Below are positions 38,058-45,785 of a stretch of DNA of 64,000 nt, in pieces. The stretch is from contig UFRQ01000003.1 in assembly GCA_900444965.1 (NCBI GenBank), forward strand, positions 992,001 to 1,056,000. Direction: 5' to 3'. The DNA comes from [Actinobacillus] rossii. Its GTDB lineage: Bacteria > Pseudomonadota > Gammaproteobacteria > Enterobacterales > Pasteurellaceae. Every line of letters starts with the position of its first letter. Within the stretch, counting starts at the first letter, position 1. The notes under the pieces were generated by a model. It was not told where the DNA came from. It made no database searches and saw only the letters and a list, made by a program, of their open reading frames with translations. The translations under genes and the position numbers were made by a program.

Positions 38058-39521
38058 TTATAAAACAAACTGAATGGCGTGGGCGTAGATACGGAATTGA
38101 TTTACCGTATTTTCGTTTGATAACACATTTACACGTTGTGTATTGTCGCTATCACGCTCAACAATTAAGGTTTTTTTATAACTGTCGAAATCTTCCACAA
38201 TCGCTTTTTCTTCCAATTCTGTGAATAAAGCGAGCAATTCCGCACGGATGATTTTCGGTGTCACTACTTTTTGCCCCGGTGCAAAACGTGTTCCATCATT
38301 CGCTAATTTATAACGAGGGAACTTCGATGTGATTCGTGTACGAATGGCGTAGCGGATATAACTTAACGTAGCAATAGTTTCCACATATAAATAACTTTCG
38401 TCATTGTCGCCAAAAGCATTTTTACGATACATGGTAATCGCCGTTTCAATTTGTGGTTGGTCGCCTGCATTAACGGAATAGGTCGACACACCGCTATAAA
38501 GCAAGGTATTGCGTGCCGTCCAGTCCCATTGCACACTTTTTGCCGGTGGCAATAAGTCCATCACAAGGGTTTGTAATGGCATAGCCGGATCGGTGTTTAA
38601 GGAGGCGGCAGACACAGCACCATACGCCGTTGCCCATTCATAAGCAGGCTGTGGGGTTTCGTTGGTTGCCATACAACTAAACAAGTAGTCGTTACGTTTT
38701 TCTGCAAAGGTAGAAACTTGAGCATGGCTACCACGTTTTGCCATAAAGCAAATCCCATCAATTTGTTTTAACGGCCCCCAACGATTAACTAATTCAGTGC
38801 GTAATGCATTTAAACTCACCGTGTCCGTAAAAGGATTGATCACATAGTTCCACCATTCCGCCCCAAAGCCGGCAATGGCTGTTGCCATATCAGGATTCAC
38901 CGAGCCACCCGACATAGGCGTCACTTCCACCGTCATTCCTTCAGGAAAGGTTTCGCCTGTGTAGTAGTTGCAACGAATATCAATGTCATTACCACATTCA
39001 CCTGCAAAACGTGCCGTTAAAGAAATTCGCCCATTTTCTACCGCACTTTGCACCACATTATCTAAATCGGCGGCAATTAATTTCTGCAATTTAGCCGCCA
39101 CATTGTTTGCCGTATCACCTAACACCACAGATTGCTGATAACGCTTTCCGGCAATCATCACGCTAATTACACCGGTCGCGCTTGCTGTACCGATAACCTG
39201 TAGGCTCCCTGTCGCTTTAGCACCGCTGGAGGCATCATCTAATGGCAACACCCAAAGATCTTGCGTACTGTTATGTGCTTTAAATACCCGCACCATATTG
39301 GCAAGCATCGAGCCACGACCGAATAAAGTTTTGGCTTGAGATTCGTTTTGAACACGAACCGCCTCACCGGCTTTAGCGGAGCCTGTAGATAGTTTTTGAC
39401 CAAGCATTAACACTTTATGCAAGGCGGATGGCGTGCCACTGGTTGCCTTGCTGTTATCGAATTCGATATAGGCTAACGGCACACGCACCGCACTGGGGAT
39501 TTGATTAAACGAAACGCTCAT
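38058..39521 (-). CDS. Tail sheath protein, Mu gpL family
   Basis: 487 residues. Family marks include VSFNQIPSAVRVPLAYIEFD, MLGQKLSTGSAKAG, GRGSMLANMVRVFKAHN, WGPLKQIDGICFMAKRGSHA and RYKLANDGTRFAPGQKVVTP. It is the contractile sheath that drives the tube through the envelope. Length equals the usual 490 residues. Confidence 0.95.
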   Translation of the reverse strand: MSVSFNQIPSAVRVPLAYIEFDNSKATSGTPSALHKVLMLGQKLSTGSAKAGEAVRVQNESQAKTLFGRGSMLANMVRVFKAHNSTQDLWVLPLDDASSGAKATGSLQVIGTASATGVISVMIAGKRYQQSVVLGDTANNVAAKLQKLIAADLDNVVQSAVENGRISLTARFAGECGNDIDIRCNYYTGETFPEGMTVEVTPMSGGSVNPDMATAIAGFGAEWWNYVINPFTDTVSLNALRTELVNRWGPLKQIDGICFMAKRGSHAQVSTFAEKRNDYLFSCMATNETPQPAYEWATAYGAVSAASLNTDPAMPLQTLVMDLLPPAKSVQWDWTARNTLLYSGVSTYSVNAGDQPQIETAITMYRKNAFGDNDESYLYVETIATLSYIRYAIRTRITSKFPRYKLANDGTRFAPGQKVVTPKIIRAELLALFTELEEKAIVEDFDSYKKTLIVERDSDNTQRVNVLSNENTVNQFRIYAHAIQFVL

Positions 39522-39526
39522 AAAAA

Positions 39527-39730
39527 TTATTCCTTATCCTTTTGGATCTGCGTTGTTGATTTTGATGTACGAGTGTCTTTAACCAACTCCACATCACCTG
39601 CTTTTAAATGATTTAACCAGTAACTGGTACGTGGTTTTTCTTCGCCTGTTTCACTTAAAATCTCAAAGCTATCAGGGTCACGGATAATCACCCCTTGTTT
39701 GGGTTTAATTTTGAACGTTGTCATTTTCAT
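39527..39730 (-). CDS. DUF2635 phage protein, Mu gp38-like
   Basis: 67 residues. FKIKPKQGVIIRDPDSFEIL and TSYWLNHLKAGDVELV match DUF2635. It is conserved in this place in Mu-like phages, between gp37 and the sheath gene, with unknown function. It starts within the 3' end of gp37. Confidence 0.82.
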   Translation of the reverse strand: MKMTTFKIKPKQGVIIRDPDSFEILSETGEEKPRTSYWLNHLKAGDVELVKDTRTSKSTTQIQKDKE

Positions 39731-40280
39731 CTCCTGATGAAGGTAAATTCACAATCAGACGGGTTGTGCCGTCAATTACATTGGGTTCTTTAGCTTGATC
39801 GAGCGTGTGAGCATAAATTCGGAAATCATCTAAATTTGCCGCATCAACATCGGTTTCTAGCGGTTGAAGAGCATTAAAATACATCCCATATACCGCCACG
39901 CCCATGTCACTTTGGGTATCGCTCCACAGGTTCTGCACAGAAATCAACTCAAACATATTGCTTGGCTCAATATGCGTGTGATGCAAACCAGCCGTGAGTT
40001 TTTCCACCACTTGATAAATACCCACACTGTCATTTCGCTGACCGTTTAACACATCGGCCACCACAAAAATGCCCCAACGTGCGGTAACGGTAAAAGGGCG
40101 TTCATTCGGAACTTGCCCCAACCATGCCACATATACCGCAGGTGGATTTCGCACCAAGCGGCGAATAGAACTCTCGTCCCATTGCCCGGGATGTTCCGCT
40201 ACTTCTTGCAAATAATCGCCACACAAGGCGTTGATTTTTGCAATTAAATTGGCACTGGTTTCTGCAATCACACTCATCAA
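39705..40280 (-). CDS. DUF1834 protein, Mu gp37-like
   Basis: 191 residues. NPPAVYVAWLGQVPNERPFT and TARWGIFVVADVLNG match DUF1834, a head-tail connector-region protein of Mu-like phages. It overlaps both neighbours by a few codons, consistent with coupled translation in the late operon. Confidence 0.85.
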   Translation of the reverse strand: MMSVIAETSANLIAKINALCGDYLQEVAEHPGQWDESSIRRLVRNPPAVYVAWLGQVPNERPFTVTARWGIFVVADVLNGQRNDSVGIYQVVEKLTAGLHHTHIEPSNMFELISVQNLWSDTQSDMGVAVYGMYFNALQPLETDVDAANLDDFRIYAHTLDQAKEPNVIDGTTRLIVNLPSSGDENDNVQN

Positions 40281-40696
40281 ATAAACCCTTTCGATTTATC
40301 TCTTGCCCATACGGAACCCGATGATTCCATCACTACCGTGTTTTCGCTTTCTACACTTTCCCCGTTTTCAGCAAGGCCAAGGGAAATCGCACCGCTTGCC
40401 ACCTTTTCCAAAAAACGAATGCTGTCTTCATAGTCTTTGCGTGCTTGTTCTGTGGCTCGGTTTTTCTCAAGAAAATAACGAGCGATATAGCAACAATGAC
40501 GCTCCAACACCGCAGGCACCACCGCCAATGGCAAGGCGTAACGACCAGCCAAATAGCTGTCAATAGTATGAGAACTGTCTTCTAATGCCTCATCTACTTT
40601 TTCGGTGTTCAACGTCCCGTCTTTGTTGGATGCAAGCAGTTGTAAGGTGCGTTCTTCATAACGTTTAATAAAACTGTCTCGGCTGGCGTAGAGCAT
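40277..40696 (-). CDS. DUF1320 protein, Mu gp36-like
   Basis: 139 residues. LYASRDSFIKRYEERTLQLL, AGRYALPLAVVPAVLERHCC and IARYFLEKNRATEQARKDYE match DUF1320, related to gp6-like head-tail connectors. It starts on the gp35-like stop codon and ends in the gp37 start. Confidence 0.88.
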   Translation of the reverse strand: MLYASRDSFIKRYEERTLQLLASNKDGTLNTEKVDEALEDSSHTIDSYLAGRYALPLAVVPAVLERHCCYIARYFLEKNRATEQARKDYEDSIRFLEKVASGAISLGLAENGESVESENTVVMESSGSVWARDKSKGFI

Positions 40697-41103
40697 TATT
40701 CGTCTTCTTTCGGTTCGGTTGCTTGGGTTGCGGTTTCAAGCAATGCCACTAAATCGGCTTTCTTCGCTTTTTTGTCGAAATTCACGCCAAGCTCAGCGAG
40801 TTTGGCTTTTAACTGCTCAACGGTTAAATCGGCAGGTAACGGACTGTTTTCCAACCGTGATTTCTCACTACCGTCCGTATTGCCTTGTAACCGTTTTTCA
40901 GTTTTTTCAATGCTTTCGGTCGGCATCGGATCTTGAGAACCAAATACCAAACGCGGATCAGCTCTAAGAGCGGCAATTTGTGTTTCCGTAACCCCCATAA
41001 GAAGATTCGGACCTTTTTGTAAAGCAAAACCGGCACGGCGATAACCGCCTTTAACTTTGTTGTGTACCACCACTTGGAAACGTGGCTCAATAAGTTCATC
41101 CAT
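40696..41103 (-). CDS. Mu gp35-like protein with C-terminal HeH/SAP-like motif
   Basis: 135 residues from the ATG at 41103; an in-frame GTG at 41130 is an alternative. FQVVVHNKVKGGYRRAGFAL and the C-terminal LTVEQLKAKLAELGVNFDKK with KADLVALLE match FluMu HI1506/gp35, whose tail is a small HeH/LEM-like helix pair. The role is unknown, probably in the head. It follows the T gene after an uptake-sequence dyad. Confidence 0.78.
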   Translation of the reverse strand: MDELIEPRFQVVVHNKVKGGYRRAGFALQKGPNLLMGVTETQIAALRADPRLVFGSQDPMPTESIEKTEKRLQGNTDGSEKSRLENSPLPADLTVEQLKAKLAELGVNFDKKAKKADLVALLETATQATEPKEDE

Positions 41104-41145
41104 CGCATTGTGTTCCTGATTTAAATTCACGTTAAATGGGATTTA

Positions 41146-41184
41146 AAGTGCGGTTAAAAAACAGCAAATTTTTCCACCGCACTT
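41146..41184 (-). terminator. Uptake-sequence dyad between major head gene T and gp35
   Basis: AAAGTGCGGTTAAAAAA and TTTTTCCACCGCACTTT face each other around AGCAAA. On the minus strand the second arm is followed by TTAAATCCCA, a poor T run, so it may only attenuate. It is the same device used by host genes in this window. Confidence 0.6.
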
Positions 41185-41191
41185 TGTGGGT

Positions 41192-42118
41192 TTACAGGTA
41201 ATCCGCCACAATCAATTCAAGTTTACCCTTGAATTCATTGTCTACGGTTGCGCCGTTTTCGGTGCGGAATTCACGCTCTAAAAGCTGAGTCGCCTCTTTT
41301 TCCAATGACGGCGGAACGACTAACACTGTCGGCTTAATGCCTAAACGATGGTCGCCATCACCACGCACCGCACGCATTGCCGTAATCGCTTTCCACAAGT
41401 TATCGGCGGTCAACTTACCTTTCACAGCGTGCGCCATTTGCCAGAAACCGTAGCCCACGTTACAACGACTATCCACACCGTAGGTGTACACATCTTCTTC
41501 AAACACTTTCTGGGCGTTTGCGTCCGTCATTTGTGCAGGCGTTGGGGCTTTACGTTCTTGGAAAATAATCGGTTTCAATGCACGAGAGGTATCTAATAAG
41601 TACCACGCATTTTCTTCCGTTACCCCTGTGCCATCATCAGTGATATTGCTCACGGATACAGGACTTGTGCCATCCACATTTGCCCCCACAGGGTGGTCGG
41701 TATCGAAGAAGTATTGACCATCATAACAAGGCGTAGTAAAGCCGGCTTTTAACGCACCAAATACCAATTCATCAGGTTGCTCAGCTGCCGAACGACCTAA
41801 CTCTTCGATAAGTGGGCTATATACGCCTTCGTTGTCATCTTCCACATCAGTGCGTAAAATTTCCACACCGTTGGCAAAAGACTTATTCACAATCGAATAG
41901 CCGTGAGTTTGGATTGCCGTAATAGCACGCTTACCAATCCACTCTACAAGTTTCGGCATTTGCCCTAACCACGCATAGGTATTGCTTGCCGTGCTTGATT
42001 TCACCACAGTAGCAATTTTGGTATATTGGCTCGGGGCTTTTGCCAAGCCGTCTTTAAAGTTTTTGGCAAAACCAACAAACAGGGCTTTGACAATTTCAGG
42101 AGTAATTACTTTAGCCAT
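41192..42118 (-). CDS. Major head subunit, Mu gpT family
   Basis: 308 residues from the ATG at 42118 (an ATG at 42127 is in frame). TPEIVKALFVGFAKNFKDGL, YAWLGQMPKLVEWIGKR, LKAGFTTPCYDGQYFFDTDH and LGIKPTVLVVPPSLEKEA are family marks. It is the HK97-fold capsid protein assembled on the scaffold from gene I. The start overlaps the gene I stop. Confidence 0.93.
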   Translation of the reverse strand: MAKVITPEIVKALFVGFAKNFKDGLAKAPSQYTKIATVVKSSTASNTYAWLGQMPKLVEWIGKRAITAIQTHGYSIVNKSFANGVEILRTDVEDDNEGVYSPLIEELGRSAAEQPDELVFGALKAGFTTPCYDGQYFFDTDHPVGANVDGTSPVSVSNITDDGTGVTEENAWYLLDTSRALKPIIFQERKAPTPAQMTDANAQKVFEEDVYTYGVDSRCNVGYGFWQMAHAVKGKLTADNLWKAITAMRAVRGDGDHRLGIKPTVLVVPPSLEKEATQLLEREFRTENGATVDNEFKGKLELIVADYL

Positions 42119-43193
42119 TGTTACCATCCATTTCTGCTTTTTGTTTCAAGAAATCCGCCTCGGAAATACCTAAGCGTTGAGCCATGTCTTTTTCCACCGC
42201 ACTTAACACTGCAACCCCTTTCTCCGTTTTCTCAACATGGGTGATTTGTGTTTGCTGTGCCGACAATACGGCAATTTGTGGGCGAGCGGCTAACATCGCT
42301 GAAAGTGCAGCTACGCCTTGTTGTTTGCCGAATTGTTTTAAATAATCCACTTCGGATTCTATTGCACGTCCATCATTACGTGCCTTTGAAACCATCTGTT
42401 CAATTTCTGTATCTGCCGATTTTGCAGATAACACCGTTAATTGTTGAACCGTTGCGTCATAGGTCGCTTTCGGCACATATTGGCTTAAATCCACTTCCGT
42501 GGTTTTCGCGCTTAATGTAGCGACTTGTTTTTCCGCATTGTCTTTACCATCAATCAACGCCTTTAACGCCTCAAGGGCTTGTGTGGCTTGCTCTTCGGTA
42601 GGTTCAGCACCATCAGCAAGCTCAACACCAAGCGTTGCCAGCAACTGTTTTAACAGTGCATTCATTGCTTTCTTCTCCTGTGGGTTTAAGTTTTCAGCCG
42701 AAAGCACCGCTAAACGTTGCATACCTGTTACACCAGGATCATTCGTTACCGCTGCCATTCGAATTTCTAACGGAATACCGTTTTCGTCATAAGGGAAAAC
42801 GGCAGACAAGAAAGCAAATTCCCCATTTTTGATCTGCTGATAGGCTTTGGGCGTCCAACGAGGGTGAATAAACAACCCTTGGCGTGTCTCATCATCAAAC
42901 CACCGCATTTCATCCGCATTAAACCAACCGGCCGCCACCACATTGCCAGCGTCCACGCCTTTTTTCGCTTTGAAAATGGTTTCGTGGTCGTAGTCAATCA
43001 GCACGTCTTGCTTGAGCTGACGTACTTTGTCGATTAAACGGTTTGCAATGGTTTCATCAATAAACCAACAAGCCACATCCTTAGGCGAACCGTCACGAGA
43101 ACGAAATTCACCTTTCGGTAGTAACTGTTGCCAACCGTCTGGACTGGTTAATTGTGCGGTTAAAACCGCAAGGAGTGTTTTCTTTGCTTTCAT
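42111..43193 (-). CDS. Head protease and scaffold, Mu gene I-like
   Basis: 360 residues. The N-terminal protease region has GWQQLLPKGEFRSRDGSP, DVLIDYDHETIF with a candidate catalytic His, and LSAVFPYDENGIP. The C-terminal half is a long helical scaffold (EEQATQALEALKALIDGKDN), matching the in-frame scaffold Z of Mu. No Shine-Dalgarno precedes the ATG, which lies only about 7 bases after a candidate late-promoter -10 box, so the mRNA may be leaderless. Confidence 0.88.
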   Translation of the reverse strand: MKAKKTLLAVLTAQLTSPDGWQQLLPKGEFRSRDGSPKDVACWFIDETIANRLIDKVRQLKQDVLIDYDHETIFKAKKGVDAGNVVAAGWFNADEMRWFDDETRQGLFIHPRWTPKAYQQIKNGEFAFLSAVFPYDENGIPLEIRMAAVTNDPGVTGMQRLAVLSAENLNPQEKKAMNALLKQLLATLGVELADGAEPTEEQATQALEALKALIDGKDNAEKQVATLSAKTTEVDLSQYVPKATYDATVQQLTVLSAKSADTEIEQMVSKARNDGRAIESEVDYLKQFGKQQGVAALSAMLAARPQIAVLSAQQTQITHVEKTEKGVAVLSAVEKDMAQRLGISEADFLKQKAEMDGNNG

Positions 43194-43199
43194 AGGGCT

Positions 43200-43243
43200 A
43201 TTGTGCCGTTCTGAAAGAGGAGTTGAGTTTGCGGAAGACTAGA
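43200..43243 (-). promoter_or_regulatory. Candidate late promoter P_I
   Basis: On the minus strand CTTCCGCAAACTCAACTC is followed after 17 bases from CTCAA by CACAAT, a -10-like box. The same motif with identical spacing precedes the lysis cassette. Mu has C-activated late promoters at these two places (P_lys and P_I), lacking a normal -35, so the shared box is probably the Mor/C-type activator site. This is comparison within the sequence plus knowledge of Mu. Confidence 0.65.
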
Positions 43244-43246
43244 GAT

Positions 43247-43284
43247 AAAAAAAGCCCCTAAAAATCACTTTTCAGGGGTTTTGT
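43247..43284 (-). terminator. Rho-independent terminator before gene I
   Basis: On the minus strand CCCCTGAAAA and TTTTTAGGGG pair over GTGA and are followed by CTTTTTTT. It ends the upstream transcript just before the candidate P_I promoter. The 110 bases between it and gene G hold an inverted repeat TTTAAACGC...GCGATTTAAA near 43320-43345 and no visible gene. Confidence 0.85.
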
Positions 43285-43418
43285 GTAAAAAACAGGAAAA
43301 GTGAGCAATACAATACCGTTTAAATCGCTCGCTATGCGTTTAAATTTTTTGAGATGTGGAATTTATCATATCACAAGCAAAATAGGCTCACAGCGTTTTT
43401 CTCGCAATATTTAGCAAT

Positions 43419-43853
43419 CTAGCTTTCAAAGACCTCTTTCATCTGTTTAGCAATAATCTGTTTAATTTCTTCTAAGCCTGTTTCACCCAAACCAATAAAC
43501 GGACGTGCAGGCATTTTGCTCGTTCCCATTTGATGATATTGCCCATAAGGTTCAGCGGCACCAATCACGGCAAAGTTATCGCCATAATCAATATTTAGGC
43601 TTTTAACTAAATCGCCACTGACTTGTAAAATAGGGCCGGTATAACCTTTGCTGTGGCGTTGTTTTTTGTAGCTTTCGTCTAATTCCGCCCATTTAGTCCC
43701 TTCGGGCGATTTTTCTTTATCAAAAGCCTCTTCCGCCTCTTCCCACAACACATTGGCAATCTTGCGGGTTAAACCGTCTGATTTACCCACCGATTGCAAC
43801 TTGCGGAATTGGTTTTGAATAGCACTGGTATCAAATTTAAATTCAACGTGCAT
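43419..43853 (-). CDS. Phage virion morphogenesis protein, Mu gpG family
   Basis: 144 residues from the ATG at 43853 (AAAGGG site); a longer in-frame start upstream encodes a hydrophobic stretch absent from the family. IANVLWEEAEEAFDKEKSPE, GTKWAELDESYKKQR and GQYHQMGTSKMPARPFIGL are characteristic of Mu G. It is a head-tail or tail-completion component. A terminator follows. Confidence 0.87.
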   Translation of the reverse strand: MHVEFKFDTSAIQNQFRKLQSVGKSDGLTRKIANVLWEEAEEAFDKEKSPEGTKWAELDESYKKQRHSKGYTGPILQVSGDLVKSLNIDYGDNFAVIGAAEPYGQYHQMGTSKMPARPFIGLGETGLEEIKQIIAKQMKEVFES

Positions 43854-43917
43854 AGAAAAATACCCTTTCGTAAAATGGCGGCGGGCAATGTCGCCCACAA
43901 CCAAAAGGAAAATAAAT

Positions 43918-44148
43918 ATGGATGAAAAGCAACTCAAAGCCCTTGAACGCTTTAAAGAAACAGGAGAGAAAGCCGCTCTTCAAGTTGCATTAAGCGAATG
44001 GGCTTATGAAAAACTCGTCAATCACGAAACCTTAGACGAGAATTCACTCAGAGCGTGGGCAAACAACCCTAAATGCTCAAAAGGTAATTCCGTTGCTGTA
44101 TTGAATTTTTTAGCTAAAATCAATGCTTCGGCAAACGCTGCCAAATAA
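43918..44148 (+). CDS. Small hypothetical protein antisense to the head operon
   Basis: 76 residues from an ATG preceded by AAAAGGAAAATAAAT. The sequence is helical and charged (LKALERFKETGEKAALQVAL) with no family I recognise. It points opposite to all the head genes, starts 64 bases from gene G divergently, and its last 127 bases overlap the convergent minus-strand ORF at 44022-44288. It could be a moron gene; the overlap means only one of the pair may be real. Confidence 0.5.
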   Translation: MDEKQLKALERFKETGEKAALQVALSEWAYEKLVNHETLDENSLRAWANNPKCSKGNSVAVLNFLAKINASANAAK

Positions 44149-44288
44149 AAATAATCTGTATCATCAAGCTCTGATTGCACAGCAACCTGCGTGCGTTCGA
44201 AAATCGCTTTGGCTGTACTACTTGGAGCTTGTTTTTCTCTTTCTTGCAGTTTAGTTACGGCCTCATACAAAAGTACGGCATTTTGCAT
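44022..44288 (-). CDS. Small hypothetical protein between F and G
   Basis: 88 residues from an ATG preceded by AGGAGAAAAAT. It looks like a compact helical protein (LLYEAVTKLQEREKQAPS, YFYLAAFAEALILAKKF). It follows gene F after a 159-base gap containing the tRNA-like element. Its position after an F protein with a toxin-like C-terminus would suit an immunity protein, but there is no similarity evidence. It overlaps the plus-strand ORF at 43918-44148. Confidence 0.55.
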   Translation of the reverse strand: MQNAVLLYEAVTKLQEREKQAPSSTAKAIFERTQVAVQSELDDTDYFYLAAFAEALILAKKFNTATELPFEHLGLFAHALSEFSSKVS

Positions 44289-44345
44289 ATTTTTCTCCTG
44301 TTTAAAATTTGACTTTTTGAATAAAAAAGCATAGATTTAAGTAAA

Positions 44346-44422
44346 ACGAGTATCGACTAACGGCAAGTCTACGTCATACAGCATTGTATGGGGGAGCAAT
44401 AGGTTCGACTCCTGTGGCTCGT
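44346..44422 (+). tRNA. tRNA-like element with non-canonical anticodon arm
   Basis: The ends ACGAGTA and GGCTCGT pair over 6 of 7 positions. The D arm is GACT-AACGGCA-AGTC with the conserved A, GG and A. The T arm is ATAGG-TTCGACT-CCTGT with a perfect T loop. The anticodon region departs from the rule: CATAC and GTATG pair over a 6-base loop AGCATT after a 5-base linker, so no anticodon can be named. No CCA is encoded. It lies antisense to the phage head operon and is followed by a terminator on the same strand. It may be a decayed tRNA or a tRNA mimic. Confidence 0.5.
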
Positions 44423-44423
44423 T

Positions 44424-44449
44424 AAGGGGCTTTATGCCCCTTTAAATTT
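44424..44449 (+). terminator. Terminator after the tRNA-like element
   Basis: AAGGGGC and GCCCCTT form a 7-bp stem over TTTAT and are followed on the plus strand by TAAATTTA. On the minus strand the hairpin is followed by AACGAG, so it works better as a plus-strand terminator, in line with the tRNA-like element's direction. Confidence 0.6.
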
Positions 44450-45785
44450 ATGGCGTGCCGCTAATCACAATATAACTTCCTTTCTTAATCTTGCCCAAAA
44501 TATCATTGTAATCTCTAATTTTCTGGGCATTTATCAATAAATCCAACTTCTCTTGTGGTTGTAACTTCACTTTTTTTACAGGCATGTCTACAACAAGTTT
44601 AATCATATTGTCTTTGTCGATATAAAGCAGATTTTTATGCTTATCCGATGTATCCCATAAAACCAATGTTGGATTACTAATAATCTTTGGCAGTGTTGCA
44701 AATTCTTGCTGACTTAATGCCGTGCCGTCTTGCTGATGGCGTGGACTATTGGCGTGTGTAAAATTGCCTTCACTCATTACCAATAAATGTTCAACCGTTT
44801 TTGTACCGTCTGACAGTGCAGTCACTTTGTCTGCAATATCTGTACTAATAACCCCCACGCTCATATAATGATTGTCGTGCTTTTCTTTCGCAAACATATT
44901 GGCAATCCACGTGGCAAAGCGTTGGTGACGTTCAGGGTTATTATTAATAGCTTGTATCGTTTGCTGACGCAATTCACGGTTTTTGATTTGTGTCAATTTG
45001 CGTATAATTGCCACATCCGTCCCCACCGCAGCACTACCCACGTTGTAATTCCAACCTGCACCCACTTTCATTTCGCCTTGGTCGGTTTTGATTTTACTCA
45101 CTTCCGTGCGGATTTCTTCGCCTGTGTCTTTGTTTACGCCAGCCACCGCACTTTCGGTTTTAATCTCGCCACTTTCTGACACCGACAAGCCGTTTTTCTT
45201 CAAGCGAAACTCACTCAACGCACGCACACGGCAACGACAGCCCCAATCATTGGGCGGATACATAGTTTGCCAAATAGGATCATCAAAACGATAAACTTTA
45301 CCGTCTAACGCTAAATGGCTCGCTCTTGTGCGGCTGTCTTTTACGGCAACATATTGCCAATAGGGCTGTTCATCGCTGTTTGTCATTTGCTCCATATACC
45401 GCCCCGCGTGATATGCCGTGCTTTTATTGGTGCGGAAAATGGTTTTTAAACGGCGTACCGAACCCAGTTGCACGGTGTTGCCGTCTTTATCTACGAATTT
45501 TCCCCACCAACCCAGCTCTTTGAGTTTTGGTTCAAGGTTTTTAATAAAATCACGCTCTGATTGGCCTTCCGAAATCGCTTTTTCAGTCGCCCAACGAATG
45601 GTGTCCAACACTTCCGCCCGTGTCGCTTTTGCCAAGGTATAAGCTCTTGCATGAGCGTCGTTTAGCATTTCGTACCAATCCCACGTAATGTTATACCCCT
45701 TGGATTTTAGGTAGTCCACCGCTTGTTTAGGCTCAAGACGTAACACGTAGCCCATATCCAGTTCTTTATCTTTATCGGTTGGCAT
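44448..45785 (-). CDS. Mu F-like head morphogenesis protein with toxin-like C-terminal domain
   Basis: 445 residues. The N-terminal MuF domain shows DTIRWATEKAISEGQSERDF, LKTIFRTNKSTAYHAGRYM, VAVKDSRTRASHLALDGKVY and PPNDWGCRCRVRALSE. After about residue 300 comes a separate domain (HLLVMSEGNFTHANSPRHQQ, LPKIISNPTLVLWDTSDK) that resembles the nuclease-like tails often fused to MuF proteins. The C-terminal role as an injected toxin is inference. The start overlaps the portal stop by 14 bases. Confidence 0.85.
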   Translation of the reverse strand: MPTDKDKELDMGYVLRLEPKQAVDYLKSKGYNITWDWYEMLNDAHARAYTLAKATRAEVLDTIRWATEKAISEGQSERDFIKNLEPKLKELGWWGKFVDKDGNTVQLGSVRRLKTIFRTNKSTAYHAGRYMEQMTNSDEQPYWQYVAVKDSRTRASHLALDGKVYRFDDPIWQTMYPPNDWGCRCRVRALSEFRLKKNGLSVSESGEIKTESAVAGVNKDTGEEIRTEVSKIKTDQGEMKVGAGWNYNVGSAAVGTDVAIIRKLTQIKNRELRQQTIQAINNNPERHQRFATWIANMFAKEKHDNHYMSVGVISTDIADKVTALSDGTKTVEHLLVMSEGNFTHANSPRHQQDGTALSQQEFATLPKIISNPTLVLWDTSDKHKNLLYIDKDNMIKLVVDMPVKKVKLQPQEKLDLLINAQKIRDYNDILGKIKKGSYIVISGTP

